Assembly: GCA_036873135.1 (NCBI GenBank)
Contig: JAPTYO010000005.1
Span: 13,742,166-13,806,165, forward strand
Length of the DNA: 64,000 bases
From: Clarkia xantiana subsp. parviflora
Taxonomy: Eukaryota > Streptophyta > Magnoliopsida > Myrtales > Onagraceae
Direction of reading: 5' to 3'
Part shown: in pieces, positions 11,758 to 22,960 of the stretch
Numbering within the stretch: position 1 is the first letter of the stretch
Layout of the letters: each line of letters begins with the position of its first letter
Position numbers and translations under genes: made by a program
The notes under the pieces: model-generated
The model's input: the letters and a program-made list of their open reading frames with translations, nothing else
What the model was told of the DNA's origin: nothing
Databases searched by the model: none

Positions 11758-11974
11758 GCATACTTTTTGGTTTTGATTTTTCCGTCAGTTTTGCTGTTAA
11801 CTGAACACGTGAGTGTCACGTGACCCCAAAAAAACGTGAGTGAACACGTCAGTTTTGCAGGTTGGTCTTTTCATCTTTTAAATTTCGTTTTTTTTTTTTT
11901 TTTTGGGGTAACGTGACCCTCACGTGTTCAGTTAACAGCAAAACTGACGGAAAAATCAAAACCAAAAAGTATGC
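11758..11974. repeat. Fold-back (inverted repeat) element
   Basis: Two nearly perfect inverted arms of about 67 bp (11758-11824 and 11908-11974) separated by ~83 bp. Each arm runs from GCATACTTTTTGGTTTTG through GTTAACTGAACACGTGAG. Further CACGTG/ACGTG words lie in the loop and right flank (to about 12030). No coding frame; it resembles a MITE or a fragment of a longer fold-back element. I could not identify flanking target duplications. Counterpart 48878-49090. Confidence 0.7.
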
Positions 11975-13065
11975 TTTCCAATAAAAAACTGACGTGAACA
12001 CGTGTTCACTCACGTGTTCACCAACGTGTTCAGTTGGGCTGGCCCATATTTTAATTATTGGGCCAGCCCAATATGTCAAACCGGGACGAATTAAAACCGA
12101 ACAGGATTTTCTCAATTGGTTAGACCTAATCGGGTTGGGTCGGAACGGTGTAACTAAGTGGATCTAAACGAACCGGTTTTGTGTGTTGAACCGAACCGAA
12201 CCCTATTTTTATTGGACCGGTTCGGACCTAACCATATTTTAAAATTAAAACCGGACCGAACCGAACCGGATTTTCCGGACTGGGCCCGAACCGGATTTCC
12301 TGGACCGAACCAAACCGGACCAAATCAGACCGAAATTGACTGAACCGAACCGTATTTTCAAAACCGAATTCAAGTCAATTAAAATATGGAGGTCAAGTTT
12401 TAAAATCCCAATGTTTTGAACCTTAATTGGCCTACACACTGCTCAAGGGTTGAAAACCTTTATGCCTTGTTTCGATTATGAGGATGGATCTCGAAGATAC
12501 ATGTTTTTGGGACAGGTATAATTAGTGGGCTGAATTGCAATTGTTTATTATTCAATATATATGTTTATGCATGATTAGAAATGTAGTCTTGACTGAGTCA
12601 AGCTGTGTATGATTGATCTGAATGTTTCATGTTTAACACGTATGTTAGAATGTTGAGGATGTAGCCGCATTTGATAATTTACTTGGAAGTAGAATTATAT
12701 ACGCAAGCATGAGTTCCTCGAAACATTAGACGCATGACGCGTAAGCATGAGTGTGGTTTATGTGATGAATGTTGCTAACGTATGATAATTTACGTAGATT
12801 GTAGAATTATGTATACATGAGTAAATTCATCGGAATATTTTTTCCAAAATAAAAGGGCCTTAGGAAAGCCAAGATCGGGTATGCTTATTTTAAAATTCCC
12901 ATTTCGGTAATTTTCGATTAAAACCGTTTTAAAAGACTGATCTATTGGATGGAAGATGACGATAATGTGAACTCTTTCACAACCGTCTTCCATTGGTTTA
13001 CTGGTGGTTGGTTGGTTTAGATGATTGAGGAATCATAATTTGTCAGATTCCATCTTCACAAATAT

Positions 13066-13730
13066 TTGATGTATGCAATTCTTTCTCAAAATGTTATTGT
13101 CTCCCTGATTATGCGTGATTATCAAAGTGTTAGCTTTCATGGCTGGGTCGGTTCGCTTTTACGAGTGAATGTGAGAGAACTCATTTTCGCTGAAAGTATA
13201 CACAAGTGTATTGATGTGAATAAGGGCAGAACATGGGTGAATGAACAAGGCGTCCTTACATACCTAATAAGGCGAGGAGCCTTGAAGATCAGAGAGCTTG
13301 CAAGGTGATACTGGTAACCTTGGACAGAGAGGTTGCAGAGGACTTCAAACTCAGCTTAAGTGGTCTTCAACTTCGGTGTGCCATTAGACTCCACTTCAGA
13401 GGAGGAAGGGCAGCTGAAGCCAGAAGAGTGCTATTTGAGTATGTTGCCCTTATTTCCCAAGATGCAAGTGTAAAACCCACATAAGATCTTACGAACGAGA
13501 GATCGAATTGGAGAAAGATACTCAGTATTGCACAGAGGTACTCTCTTTCATGGTTGGCCGACGAAAACGGACTTGGTTACTTGATTGAATCAATTAAGTT
13601 TATCACAGTCTTGCTTGTTGAAAGCAAACAAAAGAAACCGGAGGGTTCTTCTTTGCTTCACCGCAAGAGATCAATGGGAGATGCAGAGGAAACGAGATCA
13701 TCATTTTGGTCCTCAAACGAACATCTGGTG
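13066..13730 (+). pseudogene. Unidentified frames in plus-strand element
   Basis: An 80-residue frame (13066-13308) is followed, after stops and a frame change, by a stretch around 13500-13720 whose translation includes SWLADENGLGYLIESIKFI. The pair aligns with 7230-6496 of the oppositely oriented element, including the DNA around ATGTATGCAATTCTTTCTC. I do not recognise the product. The break between the two parts and copies with similar stops indicate decay. Identical frames occur at 50181-50423 and around 50600-50850. Confidence 0.4.
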
Positions 13731-15190
13731 TGATGAACGCCAGTGATAAAAGAACAATAAATGTCTTGTTTATGTCCTCCCAATTCTCTACCTTTATCTC
13801 TTAAAGCTTCGTGGATGATCTGGAATTTATGCCATTGTGGTTATTTCTCTTACTGTGTTCATTTTACTTGTTTGAATTATGGTTATTATTATTGTTTCGA
13901 ATTTATTGAATAAAGTAGTTACCATTCGATTCGAAATGAGTTCTGCTTATCAAGATTAATCGACTCGGGTAGAAACGAGATCGATCCAAAATGTAAGCAG
14001 ACCGAAGCAATAAGGCTATTGGAAATAGCTGAATCAAACAACTACATACATTTTATCCTACATCTAATTCTTTGAGTAAAATCAAAATGCCATTAAAATC
14101 CACTGATTGCCTAGTTCTAAGAACGAATTGGATATAAATATTTTCTTTATTATTAAGTACTCCATTGAATGAAATAATCTGTAATATTAATCATGTGCGA
14201 AACCGATTGGATTAAATAGAATTAAATTCAGAAATGAAACGATTAACCCTAGGATTAAAACTACGGTGAATAGCACTAAGCGCAAGTGGACCTCGATAGA
14301 CGGAAGACATCGTTTGAAAATACGAATTTAATAATGAAGTGTTTGAATGATTAGGTGCTGAATTTTCGTTTGCATTCCTTCGGAAACAATTTATTGATAA
14401 CATTTACATCGGTACGGAGTAGGCTTCGAAACTACCACCGCCTTGTAAAAGTATCAGCTGGCGCATAGGGTGAAAACTCAAGATGCTCAGTTCGGAAATG
14501 GGATAAACTCTTTGAGATAAGTATGCAAACGAAGAAGGATGATGTCAGTTAAAAGATTCTCCTTCCGTACGCCATGAACGATAAGTCAGGCTGGGCATTC
14601 AAATCAATTAAACCACACTTCAAGAAACACAATTCGAGAACGTAATGTTGGAGTCACTCTATCAGGTGTTCCCTAAGGGATGAAAAAGATGACTCATGTG
14701 TATTTAAAGTGTGTTCCAATAAAATCGGTATGACATGTCACCATAAAAGCTAAAGAATGATAATGAGTTAAATCATATCATCTTGCGACATTAAAATGTG
14801 CCTTAAACACGCATTTAGGACGAGCATGATTACTTCTCTTAGAAAATGCATGTTAAAAAGCTTTTGAAAATGGTGCCATGATCGAACATGCAAACATTAC
14901 ATCTCTTAAGGGCGAATATTCCAAATGCATGGACAGTTTGAACCTAGGTAGTCATGATCAAAACGGAGTTGGATATCACTGACAATCAGACCCCACTTAA
15001 TTCGAGTGGGAGAGATTTGAACCAGCAACTCAAGTGAATGACATGGTAGATGTAAATGGAAACATTTTCATAGTAAATCCAGTGGGAGAAATAAACCCTA
15101 CCACATGAGATCACTGTTGCCGCAGAGATGAATCAAGTTGAACCCGATTGTCATATTCCTGGACCAGGAAAGCCACAACTTCCTCTACTA

Positions 15191-15819
15191 CCCTCTATAA
15201 AAGTCATCTTTTTCTTGAAGATCATGAACATCAAATTTTAATAAGAACATCATGAAAATTTCAGCCTTTACAATTATAAAAATCGGAAATTTTAAATTCT
15301 TAATTTAAAAATTTCGGCCAACCATGTCTAAAATCAGGAACACCAATTTATCAAAATCAAGAATGTCTAACACAGGCTCTAATACCACCGTTGTATTACG
15401 TGGTGGATTACTATGGATACATAAAACAAGTTACATGTTAGTAATCATAATTACGCAGTGGAAGATGTGCACATACCTTAAACCTATCCGTAGTCCCAAG
15501 GATCTTGCTGAGGGAATTCACGATCCACCGGACGGAACCCGTAGGGATTCTTGTTAGAGAAGCCCTACTTGGTATTAGCTACACATCAAAGCCTCTGATC
15601 GATTCTTGGCAGGGACGGATCTCCGGAGTGTTTTACTCGAAGCAAATTGGCACAACCTAGGTAGCAGGTGGGTTCGGCCGAATATGTGTAGAAGAGGGGA
15701 AGGGTTTTTCTCTTCAAATCATCGCTTATGAAGAATTGTGAATTTACCCCAAATAAAACCCTAACACCCCTTATTTATAGGAGGAGCAAAGTGGACAAAA
15801 GTCTCCATTTTGCCCCTCG
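15191..15819 (-). mobile_element. Partial copia-type element: leader, PBS and LTR fragment
   Basis: Minus-strand piece of the same family. Leader sequence (15191-15373) resembles 8990-9140, then a PBS-like stretch (minus strand TGGTATTAGAGC, 15377-15388) and an LTR from about 15391 to 15819, where it stops abruptly at TGCCCCTCG before unrelated leader-type DNA. The left edge at ~15190 abuts the plus-strand element. Counterpart LTR 52496-52924. Confidence 0.7.
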
Positions 15820-17152
15820 AACAACCATGCATACACATCATGCGTAATCACTCAACATTCAAAATGCATATTTGGCGAATGAATACAAATTTAAAACATT
15901 TGGGGCTGACTTGCAATTCATGTTATAACAGTCATGTGAACTTCTAGACATGGATCATAATCAAGATAACTCAGCAAAACATGTCTATCCTAGTACGCAA
16001 CTCATTAATTGACAACAGGGCTCGGCCCCCAACATGTAATATCCTGCTAGCTTGACTTCGTCAAGACGCAATTTAACATGCATTCAAATCAATATATAGC
16101 AATTGCAATACAACCCACAAAATGATTCAGTCCCATAATCATGCATTTTCCGAGATCCATCCCCATAACCGAACTAGGCATCAGGTTTGCTTAAAAATTT
16201 AAAATAACAAAAGATTTCGTGCTGTATATGTAATTTTAAAGTTAAAAAATACTTGGATTTTTCAATTTGATCTGACCTAATATTATCAGTTGACCCAAAC
16301 CCGGCCCAGTCTGGTTGACCCGATTCGATTTAATTGAACCGGGTTGGGTTTAACCACCTTTGGTTGAACCAATTGAGAAAATCCCATTTGGGTTGAACCG
16401 ATTGAGAAAATCTGGTTCGGTTGACCCGAACCAATTGAACCGGTGGGGACCCTACTAGAACCGAACCGCTTCGGTCCCCATGGGTTTACCAGGTCGGTTG
16501 GCCCGACCCGGTTGTGCAATTGGACCCGGCCCATTAACCCAATAGGGTCCGGCGGAAATATTACTTGTGGGCTAAGTAGGGTTTTCAAATTCACCAAAAC
16601 TTAACTTAGCTACTAAGTAACTATAAATATAATAGATATATTTTTCAAATATCTGCACAAAATATATATATATATAAATTTTCACTGTAACAATATACCC
16701 ATATATATATTTAATTGTCAAGATTCTAATTTAGGGATAAAATCTATCGACAATATATTTTCTCAATCTTTAGGAAATAAAATATTACCAAATATACCTA
16801 AATCCCTAAAATCATGCATATATTATATCTTTAATTAATATCACAATATTTTATTCCTAATTCACCCTAGGCCGGCCGAAACAAATGTTTCTTGGCGCCG
16901 AAGAAAAAAAATTACCATATGTGGTTCGGCCGAAACACAAAAATTAGGGTTGGTGGTCAAATTTCTATATCAATTTTACCTTAATCACAAATCCAAAGTT
17001 CAGTCAAATTTTGATAAAAAAAAAAATCATGTTTTAGTAAGAACGTCCAATAAGACCAATTTTACTAAAAACGTGAAAATCCAATTTACCAAAAATCATG
17101 AACACCAATTTTATCAAAAATCATGAACTCCCTACACATGCTCTGATATCAC
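15820..17152 (-). mobile_element. Leader region of another copia-type element
   Basis: Non-coding, AT-rich. Similar in word content to 7640-9140 (shared GCATATTTGGCGA, TTGCAATTCATG, CCCCCAACATG), including a cluster of alternating AACCG/GGTTGG repeats at 16290-16520. It ends at a PBS-like sequence (plus strand GCTCTGATATCA, 17139-17150) next to an LTR starting TGTTGG at 17153. The 103-residue minus frame at 16286-16597 is a by-product of the repeat cluster. Confidence 0.65.
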
Positions 17153-17735
17153 TGTTGGAATTATGGGATAGGTACTACGGATTAAAACACGTGTACATGC
17201 CAGGTAACTAATTACGCAACGTAAAGGGGCACATACCAGTTAATCTTATGCAGCTCAAGAATCGTCACAGAGGGAGTTCTCAACCGGGTCCTGCAGGAAC
17301 TCTTATTAAGGAAAAATATGTACGCAATTTTCTCAAAAGAAAAGCCTCTTTCAATTCGGTGACGGGATGGATCTCTGGGGAAATTTTTGACACAATTTAG
17401 GCACCTCCTTGTGATGTCTCACTTTCGGTCGAACCCTTGATAACATAGGCAGAGGGATTTCTTGTCTATTCAACTAAAACGGAGTGAGTGATTAACCCTA
17501 AGAAATCCCCTAACACCTCATATTTATAAGAGGAGGTGAGTAAAGCCCACCCTTGGGCTCCCTACAAGTTCGGCCAGCAACACTAATTTGGGGAGGCCCA
17601 ATTTGGGCCTCCATTGGTCCATTGGGATTTTGGCCTGACCCGAAATCCCTAATGTGAAAAACCCCAATTAGGTTTAATCTGTTGGGATTATATTAATGAG
17701 CTCCATATTATGGCGGCCCACATACATTAAATGCC
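17153..17735 (-). repeat. Diverged copia-type 5' LTR, outer end lost
   Basis: LTR adjoining the PBS at 17139-17150. Reads on the minus strand toward TCCAACA at 17153 and retains the TATTTATAAG promoter-like box near 17521-17530. Near 17735 it joins directly to a plus-strand copia pol remnant, without the expected TGTTAGCATATGG end. Counterpart 54262-54844. Confidence 0.65.
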
Positions 17736-17741
17736 AGCACA

Positions 17742-18577
17742 AGAAAGGTATTGTTCTCTGTCAAGGTAAATATTCTCTTGAACTTATTTCAGAGGCTGGT
17801 TTGGCAGGTGCTAAGCCTGCTAAGACCCCGTGGAATTTAAGTTACAGTTGACCAATAAGTAAGAAGTATGATGACTCTTTAAAGGTAAATGAAGATGACC
17901 CCGTCCTACGTGATGAGTCTTCATTCAGACACCTGATAGGAAAATTGTTCTATATTACTTTGAACCGACCGGATATTGCCTTTGTTGTTCAAACCTTGAG
18001 TCAGTGTTTGAATAGTCCAAAGAAGTCACATCTTGATGCTGCCTTGAGAGTTGTTAGATATTTGAAACATGAACCTTTTAAAAGTATATTGTTGTCTGCT
18101 TTTAGTAAGCCTGTACTTGTTTCTTATGGGGATTCGGACCGGGGAAATTGCATGGAGACAAGGAGGTCCCTATCAGGTTATTGTGTTTAGATGGGGGATT
18201 CCTTAATCTCCTGGAAGGTAAAAAAAAAGCATGATATTGTATCAAAGTCTTCAGCTGAAGCTAAATATAGGGCTATAGGTCATACTATAGTTGAGGTTGT
18301 GTGGCTAAGTGGACTTTTATGTGAATTGGGGTGTCCTCAGTCTATTCCTTATCTTTTATTTTGTGATAACAAGGCTGCGATTCAGATTGCAAACAATCCA
18401 ATATTCTATGAAAGAACAAAGCACATTTAGATAGATTACCATTTTCAAAGAAGAAAATTCTTCATAAAAACAATTCTGACTATGTATGTCAAAATAGATG
18501 AGCAGCTTGCTGGTCTTTTTACGAAGCCATTGGCTTTTAAGGAGCACTTACTTGGTATCCAATTTAGTTATGAATAA
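17742..18577 (+). pseudogene. Ty1/copia RT C-terminus and RNase H, decayed
   Basis: Plus-strand remnant of a second copia lineage. Reading in one frame with interruptions: RT C-terminal GLAGAKPAKTPW; the connection HLIGKLFYITLNRPDIAF and LDAALRVVRYLK; the first RNase H motif SYGDSDRGNCMETRRSLSGY; then DIVSKSSAEAKYRAIGH, VWLSGLLCELG, LFCDNKAAIQIANNPIFYER; and a C-terminal GLFTKPLAFKEHL ending at TAA 18575-18577. In-frame stops occur after NLSYS, after GYCV and after TKHI. The first half of pol is missing. Copy B (54851-55686) has one extra pair of A residues at about 55331, adding a frameshift. Confidence 0.88.
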
Positions 18578-19082
18578 TATTTTCTCTGCTAATATTGGGG
18601 TCGAAGATCCTCCTTAGTTTTTGTTTTGCAGGTCTTTAGCTTAGGGGGGGGGGGGGGGATAGGTGCAATCTGACTTGCTTCTGGTTGGCTGAGCTGCTTG
18701 TGGTGGACTTGCAGTCAGGGGGAGCAGGCCTTTATTCAGGGGGAGCAGCGCTAGGCTTCATGGGATGGATTGGGCTCTGTATTGCTTTAGTAGTTTATTG
18801 TTTTCTTTAAGGAATTCTTTTACTTGTTTTGGAATGTTGTGGACAAGTTCATTCGTTTTTTAATAACTAGGGGGGTGGGTGGGTGGGTGGGGGGGGGAGG
18901 GGTAAAGATGAAACAAATTTTTCGGCTTCCTTTAGTGTTTAAAGGTGAAACTAGACCATGTGAAAGAACTGGAGTTAGTGATCCGCAACTGTTGTGTTCC
19001 TATCCTTCGTCTTTTTTCTTCCACTGCGAAATCTAGGGTTAGGGTTTGATAAAATCATGACTAGTATGCAGTCAACTTATTT
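18578..19082 (+). mobile_element. 3' end of the decayed copia element (PPT and LTR-like)
   Basis: After the RNase H stop comes a G-tract in AGCTTAGGG... context (18640-18658) that may derive from a polypurine tract, then T-rich sequence with repeated CAGGGGGAGCAG words, a second G-rich block (18870-18903, GGGTGGGTGGGTGGG) and a CTAGGGTTAGGGTTT motif near 19034. This fits an LTR but I cannot fix its boundaries. The direct duplication with copy B ends inside it, at 18780-18782. Confidence 0.45.
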
Positions 19083-19650
19083 ATAGTAATTTTTTTTCAT
19101 AAAATCCATGGATTAGAAAAGAGGGATTTTGAGGCTTAATAAGAAAAAAAAATTGTACTACTCAAACTCAACATGAATTCCTCATTTTCTGTATGTGAGT
19201 GCAACATGTTCAATCATTCAGGGTTTGGCTAGTGGGGACATTTGCTCGAGTTTGGAGGCGTGACAGAATTGTATTAGAGTCGATCCAAGAACGTGATAGG
19301 AATTGCAGGGATAATGGCCCTAGACAGTGGGAGATAATTTCTAGAGTATGTATGGCCACTAAAGGGTATATGAAAGTTTTGACCCTATAAATCAGATCAC
19401 CTACAAGCACCAAAGATACTGGTCTTGGCCGCGATGGGGACGTCGCATTCATTAAGGGGTAGATCGTAACACCCTGGGATTTGTACCACATGGATTAGAA
19501 AAGAGGGATTTGGAGCCTTAATGATTTAGAGTGTTATTACTCAAAACAATAGGAATTCCTCATTTTCTAGGCCCAAGTGAGGACAACGGATTCATTAAGT
19601 TGAGTTGGGCTAATGGAGATGTCGCTCATTTTGGGGGCGTAACATGGATT
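19083..19650 (+). mobile_element. TRIM-like or internally deleted gypsy remnant
   Basis: Two related ~175-bp blocks, 19105-19265 and 19466-19644, share CATGGATTAGAAAAGAGGG, AATTCCTCATTTTCT and a GGAGGCGTGACA / GGGGGCGTAACA end. Between them lie a PBS-like TGTATTAGAGTC (19270-19281) and a tract ATTAAGGGG just before GTAACACCCTGGGAT, the LTR start typical of Tekay/Del-type chromoviruses. The interior is only ~200 bp. I read it as a solo-size LTR pair with deleted interior. Confidence 0.55.
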
Positions 19651-19741
19651 TAGCAATGTAGTGGATCAGACTTATATAGAATATTGTTTGCATTCATGAT
19701 GACTTATGACTAAAGTTTCCAATAATTTAATTTTTGATGAT

Positions 19742-20608
19742 TGTTGGAATATGATTCGAGGTAACCTTAGGTAGACAAAGTCGAGTTATGAATTATAAGA
19801 ATAAAGCGACATGAAGTCAAATACGTTCAAAGGCGAGACTGAAAGAAGATAAGTCGACGACCATTTCCACTTAGAATGATAAGATAAAGACAAATGGTCG
19901 ATAACAATATATGAAGAAGTCGACTTCTGAAGAACGACTAGTGAAAGAAGGCGACTAAATCATTCAACGATTTCTCACTAAATTACGAGTCGAGTTGAGA
20001 AGCCGAAACACCACTGAGAACCATTCCTCTAAATGAAAGGGGCAGGTGGCGACCAGCTTGAGCCTCCTCAGAGGAAGCCTTTCCTCCTAAGGAAAAGTTA
20101 CCAACTGGCGACCTGCTTACCGTCTTTAAATCTGAAGAAACCTTCCTCTTAGGGTAAAACTTAGTTGGCAACCTGCTTATCACCTAGTTAAGGAAACCTT
20201 CCTCAGTAAGAAACAGGAGGCGGCGACCTGCTTGTCCCCAGCTGACTTCTCACCGTCTCTCTCAACCAATCATAAAAAGGCAACCACCGCCATTAAACAG
20301 CCAATCAAGGCATCATGGCCGCCACTTGAAGTCGGTAATCTCTCCCTATAAATAGGGGAACATTATAAACATTTAGTAATCTTGATTCACGCACTTTACA
20401 ATACTCTTTCAAAATCCATTACTGGCTTAAGCTTCGGAGTGGAATTAGGGGCCATCCCCACCCCTTTTCAGGTCCTCGCCTCACATAAAGCTCCCAAAGG
20501 AGACTAAGTACCCAAGAGGTCAGGAAAGATACTTACGAGAGTTAGCTCCCGGCGAGACCTCGAAGTCCACTACTAGAAGTTCAAGGCCACGTCATCTTGA
20601 TCCCAACA
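19742..20608 (+). repeat. 5' LTR of gypsy element
   Basis: An 867-bp LTR from TGTTGGAATATG to TCCCAACA. It is followed by TTTGACGCCGTCTGTGGG, the usual LTR-internal junction of Tat-type elements (TGGCGCC-like PBS). Promoter-like TATAAATAGG at 20346-20355. Its first ~375 bp match 25666-26040 at high identity. Confidence 0.88.
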
Positions 20609-20644
20609 TTTGACGCCGTCTGTGGGAAACGAGATCAAGAAGTC

Positions 20645-21541
20645 ATGGCCCCACCAAGGAGTCGAGTCAGGCAGAGTCAAGCATGGATAGCTGAAGGTAT
20701 ATTCCAAGGACCAAGTGGAACCTTGGAAAATTACTTTAGGCGATTCCAAGGAGGATATACTAGAGGTGAACTCTCAGAAAGTGAAGCCATCCAAGTGTTC
20801 TTTAGAGGTTTGGGACCCCAGTCCCGATCCTTAGCCATCACTCAACACACTGAACCAGTGGGAAGTTTGGAAGAGTTGATTCAACAGGCGACTCTCCATG
20901 TAGAAGTGGAGCAAGCCCGGATGAATCAGCACCATCCGCAAAGGTCATCAAGAAATCAAGGCGAGAACTCATCAGTGCGAGGAGCCTCGTCGAAGGAATT
21001 CCGACTAACCCAACAAAGGTTAGAAAGACATCATCTAGCCGATGGAAATCGTCATCCTACCCCTTGCTGTGAATATCACCAACAAGAGGGACATGACATT
21101 GAAGACTGTCTCCTTGAAAGGAGAGAGTTGGAGTTTATGCAAGAAGAGATCCAACATCACCATCGTCATCGCCCCCATGAACGAAGAAGATGGAGAACAC
21201 CCTCGGAAAATAGCATTAGTTTTTTGTCGGGAGGATTCACAGCCGGAGGCGAATCGAGCACGGCTCGAGACACCTATGCGGCTCAAGATATTATCTCGCC
21301 CGGTACTCACAAAAGGCCAAGAGGGCTGGAATCCATGGCGATCACCTTCTCAACACAAGACTTTTCTGAAGCTTCTCAACCTCACGAAGACGCCTTAGTA
21401 ATCACCGCACAAATCAATAACTTTGAAATAAGGATGATACTAGTAGATGGAGGAAGCTCCGCTGACGTAATCGCCTTCAAAGTCAACGCTGCGATGGGAT
21501 ACAAAATGAAATATCTGCAAGAGACGACCTCCCCATTGTAG
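20645..21541 (+). pseudogene. gag and start of protease, gypsy
   Basis: A 298-residue frame from ATG 20645 (the open frame extends back to 20597). N-terminal half: LENYFRRFQGGY and SEAIQVFFRGL, which fit the capsid-like gag core. A CEYHQQEGHDIEDC motif matches the Tat-type zinc-knuckle-like pattern. The C-terminal part runs into a protease-like segment with ILVDGGSSADVI, where the catalytic DSG triad of aspartic proteases reads DGG. Shorter than a usual Tat gag (about 500-600 residues), so internally deleted. A stop at 21539-21541 interrupts the protease, which continues in another frame from about 21589. Confidence 0.82.
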
Positions 21542-21588
21542 GATTTGCCGGAAGAACTACGTATCCCCTAGGGGCAATTAAGCTTCCA

Positions 21589-21900
21589 TTGGTTTTAGGG
21601 CAAGGCTGGATGACCTTACACTTAACAATTCATTTTGTGGTGGTCGACCAAATCAATGCCTACAATGCGATACTGGGAAGAACCACCCTTAACCCCAACT
21701 ATATTGTCCTTTCTGACATTCACCAAGTCATGAGATTCCCTACTCATCACAGAATAGGAGAAATGTGGGGCAACCAAGAAGCATCTCGAAAATGTTATGT
21801 CAACCTCCTCCGAAGGCGTAATAAAAAAGAAACTCTGTATATTATTACAGATGAGGATCCCCGGAGGAAGGAGGACGACCTGCCCCCATGGAAGAACTAG
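21589..21900 (+). pseudogene. Protease C-terminal part / linker, gypsy
   Basis: A 103-residue frame starting downstream of the interrupted protease. It includes FVVVDQINAYNAILGRTTL, the conserved C-terminal protease segment of Tat elements, then HQVMRFPT. Ends with a stop at 21898-21900, 52 bp before a run of 20 cytosines (21953-21972) that disrupts any frame into RT. Confidence 0.8.
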
Positions 21901-21974
21901 TCGAGGTCACCCTGGAAGGAGAAGACAGAAAAATTAAGATTGGAGCTACTCTCCCCCCCCCCCCCCCCCCCCGG

Positions 21975-22960
21975 AACATGCCAAAAGAATAACTGCTCTC
22001 CTTAGAGAATACAAGGAGCTATTCGCTTGGGAACCTAACGACATGCCAGGAATAAGTTCCGACATCATCTCTCACGAGCTAAGGATAGATCCAGCTGTGA
22101 AGGCTATAGCTCAGAAAAGGAGATCTATGGGAGCAGAAAAGAAGGCGGTAATACGCCAAGAGGTAGGGAACTTGGTCGATGTTGGTTTTGTTAAATAAAT
22201 ACGATTCAGAACATGGGTCGTCAATCCGGTCTTGGTGAGGAATTCCAACAAGAGATGGAGGATGTGCGTAGATTTCCGGGATCTCAACAAAGCATGCCCC
22301 AAAGATTCCTACCGCTTGCCCAGGATCGACCAATTGGTCGACGCCACTTCAGGACACGAGCTCCTAAGTTTCATGGATGCATACTAAGGATACAACCAGA
22401 TACAAATGCACCCCAAAGACGAAGCTCATACTGCTTTCTATGACGATAGTGATATTTATCATTACAAGGTCATGCCTTTTGGCTTGATTAATGCGGGGGC
22501 CACTTATCAACGTATGGTGAACAAGCTCATCAAATCCATGATAGGAAGAAACATGGAAGCTTATGTTGACGACATGCTAGTAAAAAAAAAAAAATAGGGC
22601 AAGATCACGTTCAAGATTTGGAGGAACCATTTGCTTGCATGAGACTCCACCGAGTAAGATTGAATGCCACTAAGTATGCTTTTGGGGTTCAATCAGGGAA
22701 TTTTCGGGTTTTATGGTTAGCTAAAGAGGGACAACCCGGAGAAAGCTGCTGCCATAGAAGAAATATCATCGCCTACCTGCCATAGGGAAGTACAAAGTGT
22801 CAATGGAAGACTGGCCTCTTTGGGATGATTCTTGGCGAGATCGGGTGACAAATCCCTCCTCTTTTTGAAAATTAAGGGCAAACAAGAAATTTGAATGGAC
22901 TCCTGAGTGTGAGGATGCCTTCCAACAATTGAAGAAACACCTACACTCGCTTTCCCGCAT
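21975..22960 (+). pseudogene. Reverse transcriptase, gypsy, interrupted
   Basis: RT domain spread over frames with in-frame stops. Recognisable pieces in order: FAWEPNDMPGI near 22023; VDFRDLNKACPKDSYRLP near 22265-22320; HPKDEAHTAF and YKVMPFGLINAGATYQRM (22400-22515); and the active site AYVDDMLVK (22558-22584), followed by an A-run (22580-22593) and a stop at 22595. The thumb/connection region to 22960 is frame-shifted. In family terms it makes cDNA from element RNA; here it cannot be translated as one product. Confidence 0.88.

Larger units (their letters stand above)
10805..15170 (+). mobile_element. Internal region of plus-strand copia-type element
   Basis: This runs parallel, on the opposite strand, to the interior of 4383-9759: the AT-rich leader, the GGTTCGG/AACCGAACCG cluster (12170-12360), the unidentified frame (13066-13720) and the region near 14190-14300 corresponding to 6000-6200. 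It extends past the point where the minus-strand relative lost pol, but no integrase, RT or RNase H is recognisable. Purine-rich tracts (GAGTGGGAGAG near 15006; CAGTGGGAGA near 15080) could be polypurine tracts, yet no 3' LTR follows; near 15180 the sequence switches to an oppositely oriented relative. The element is 3'-truncated. Confidence 0.7.
1..18780. repeat. Segmental duplication, copy A (direct)
   Basis: This block matches 37104-55885 in the same orientation with an offset drifting only between about 37067 and 37116, so the copies differ by small indels and sparse substitutions. All internal insertions (hAT-like element, copia LTR elements, inverted-repeat element, decayed copia pol) are shared at identical sites, so the duplication post-dates them. 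Indels seen: 6 bp in the RNase H region near 1228, about 32 bp within 8250-8485, 10 bp near 14728, and microsatellite length at 11416. The left end is the window edge and may extend further. At the right, homology stops where copy B is interrupted by an LTR at 55883. Confidence 0.95.

Noticed and set aside
12158..12343. Frames rich in EPNRTxP or GSVRF repeats on both strands (also 16286-16597, 49270-49554)
   Set aside because: Products of AACCG/GGTTCGG simple repeats in the copia leader; no coding evidence.
10264..15190. A complete plus-strand LTR element
   Set aside because: 5' LTR and PBS are clear but no 3' LTR was found before the switch into an oppositely oriented piece near 15180.
21035..21398. 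Two additional frames overlapping gypsy gag
   Set aside because: Shadows of the gag frame, which alone carries the CEYHQQEGHDIEDC motif.
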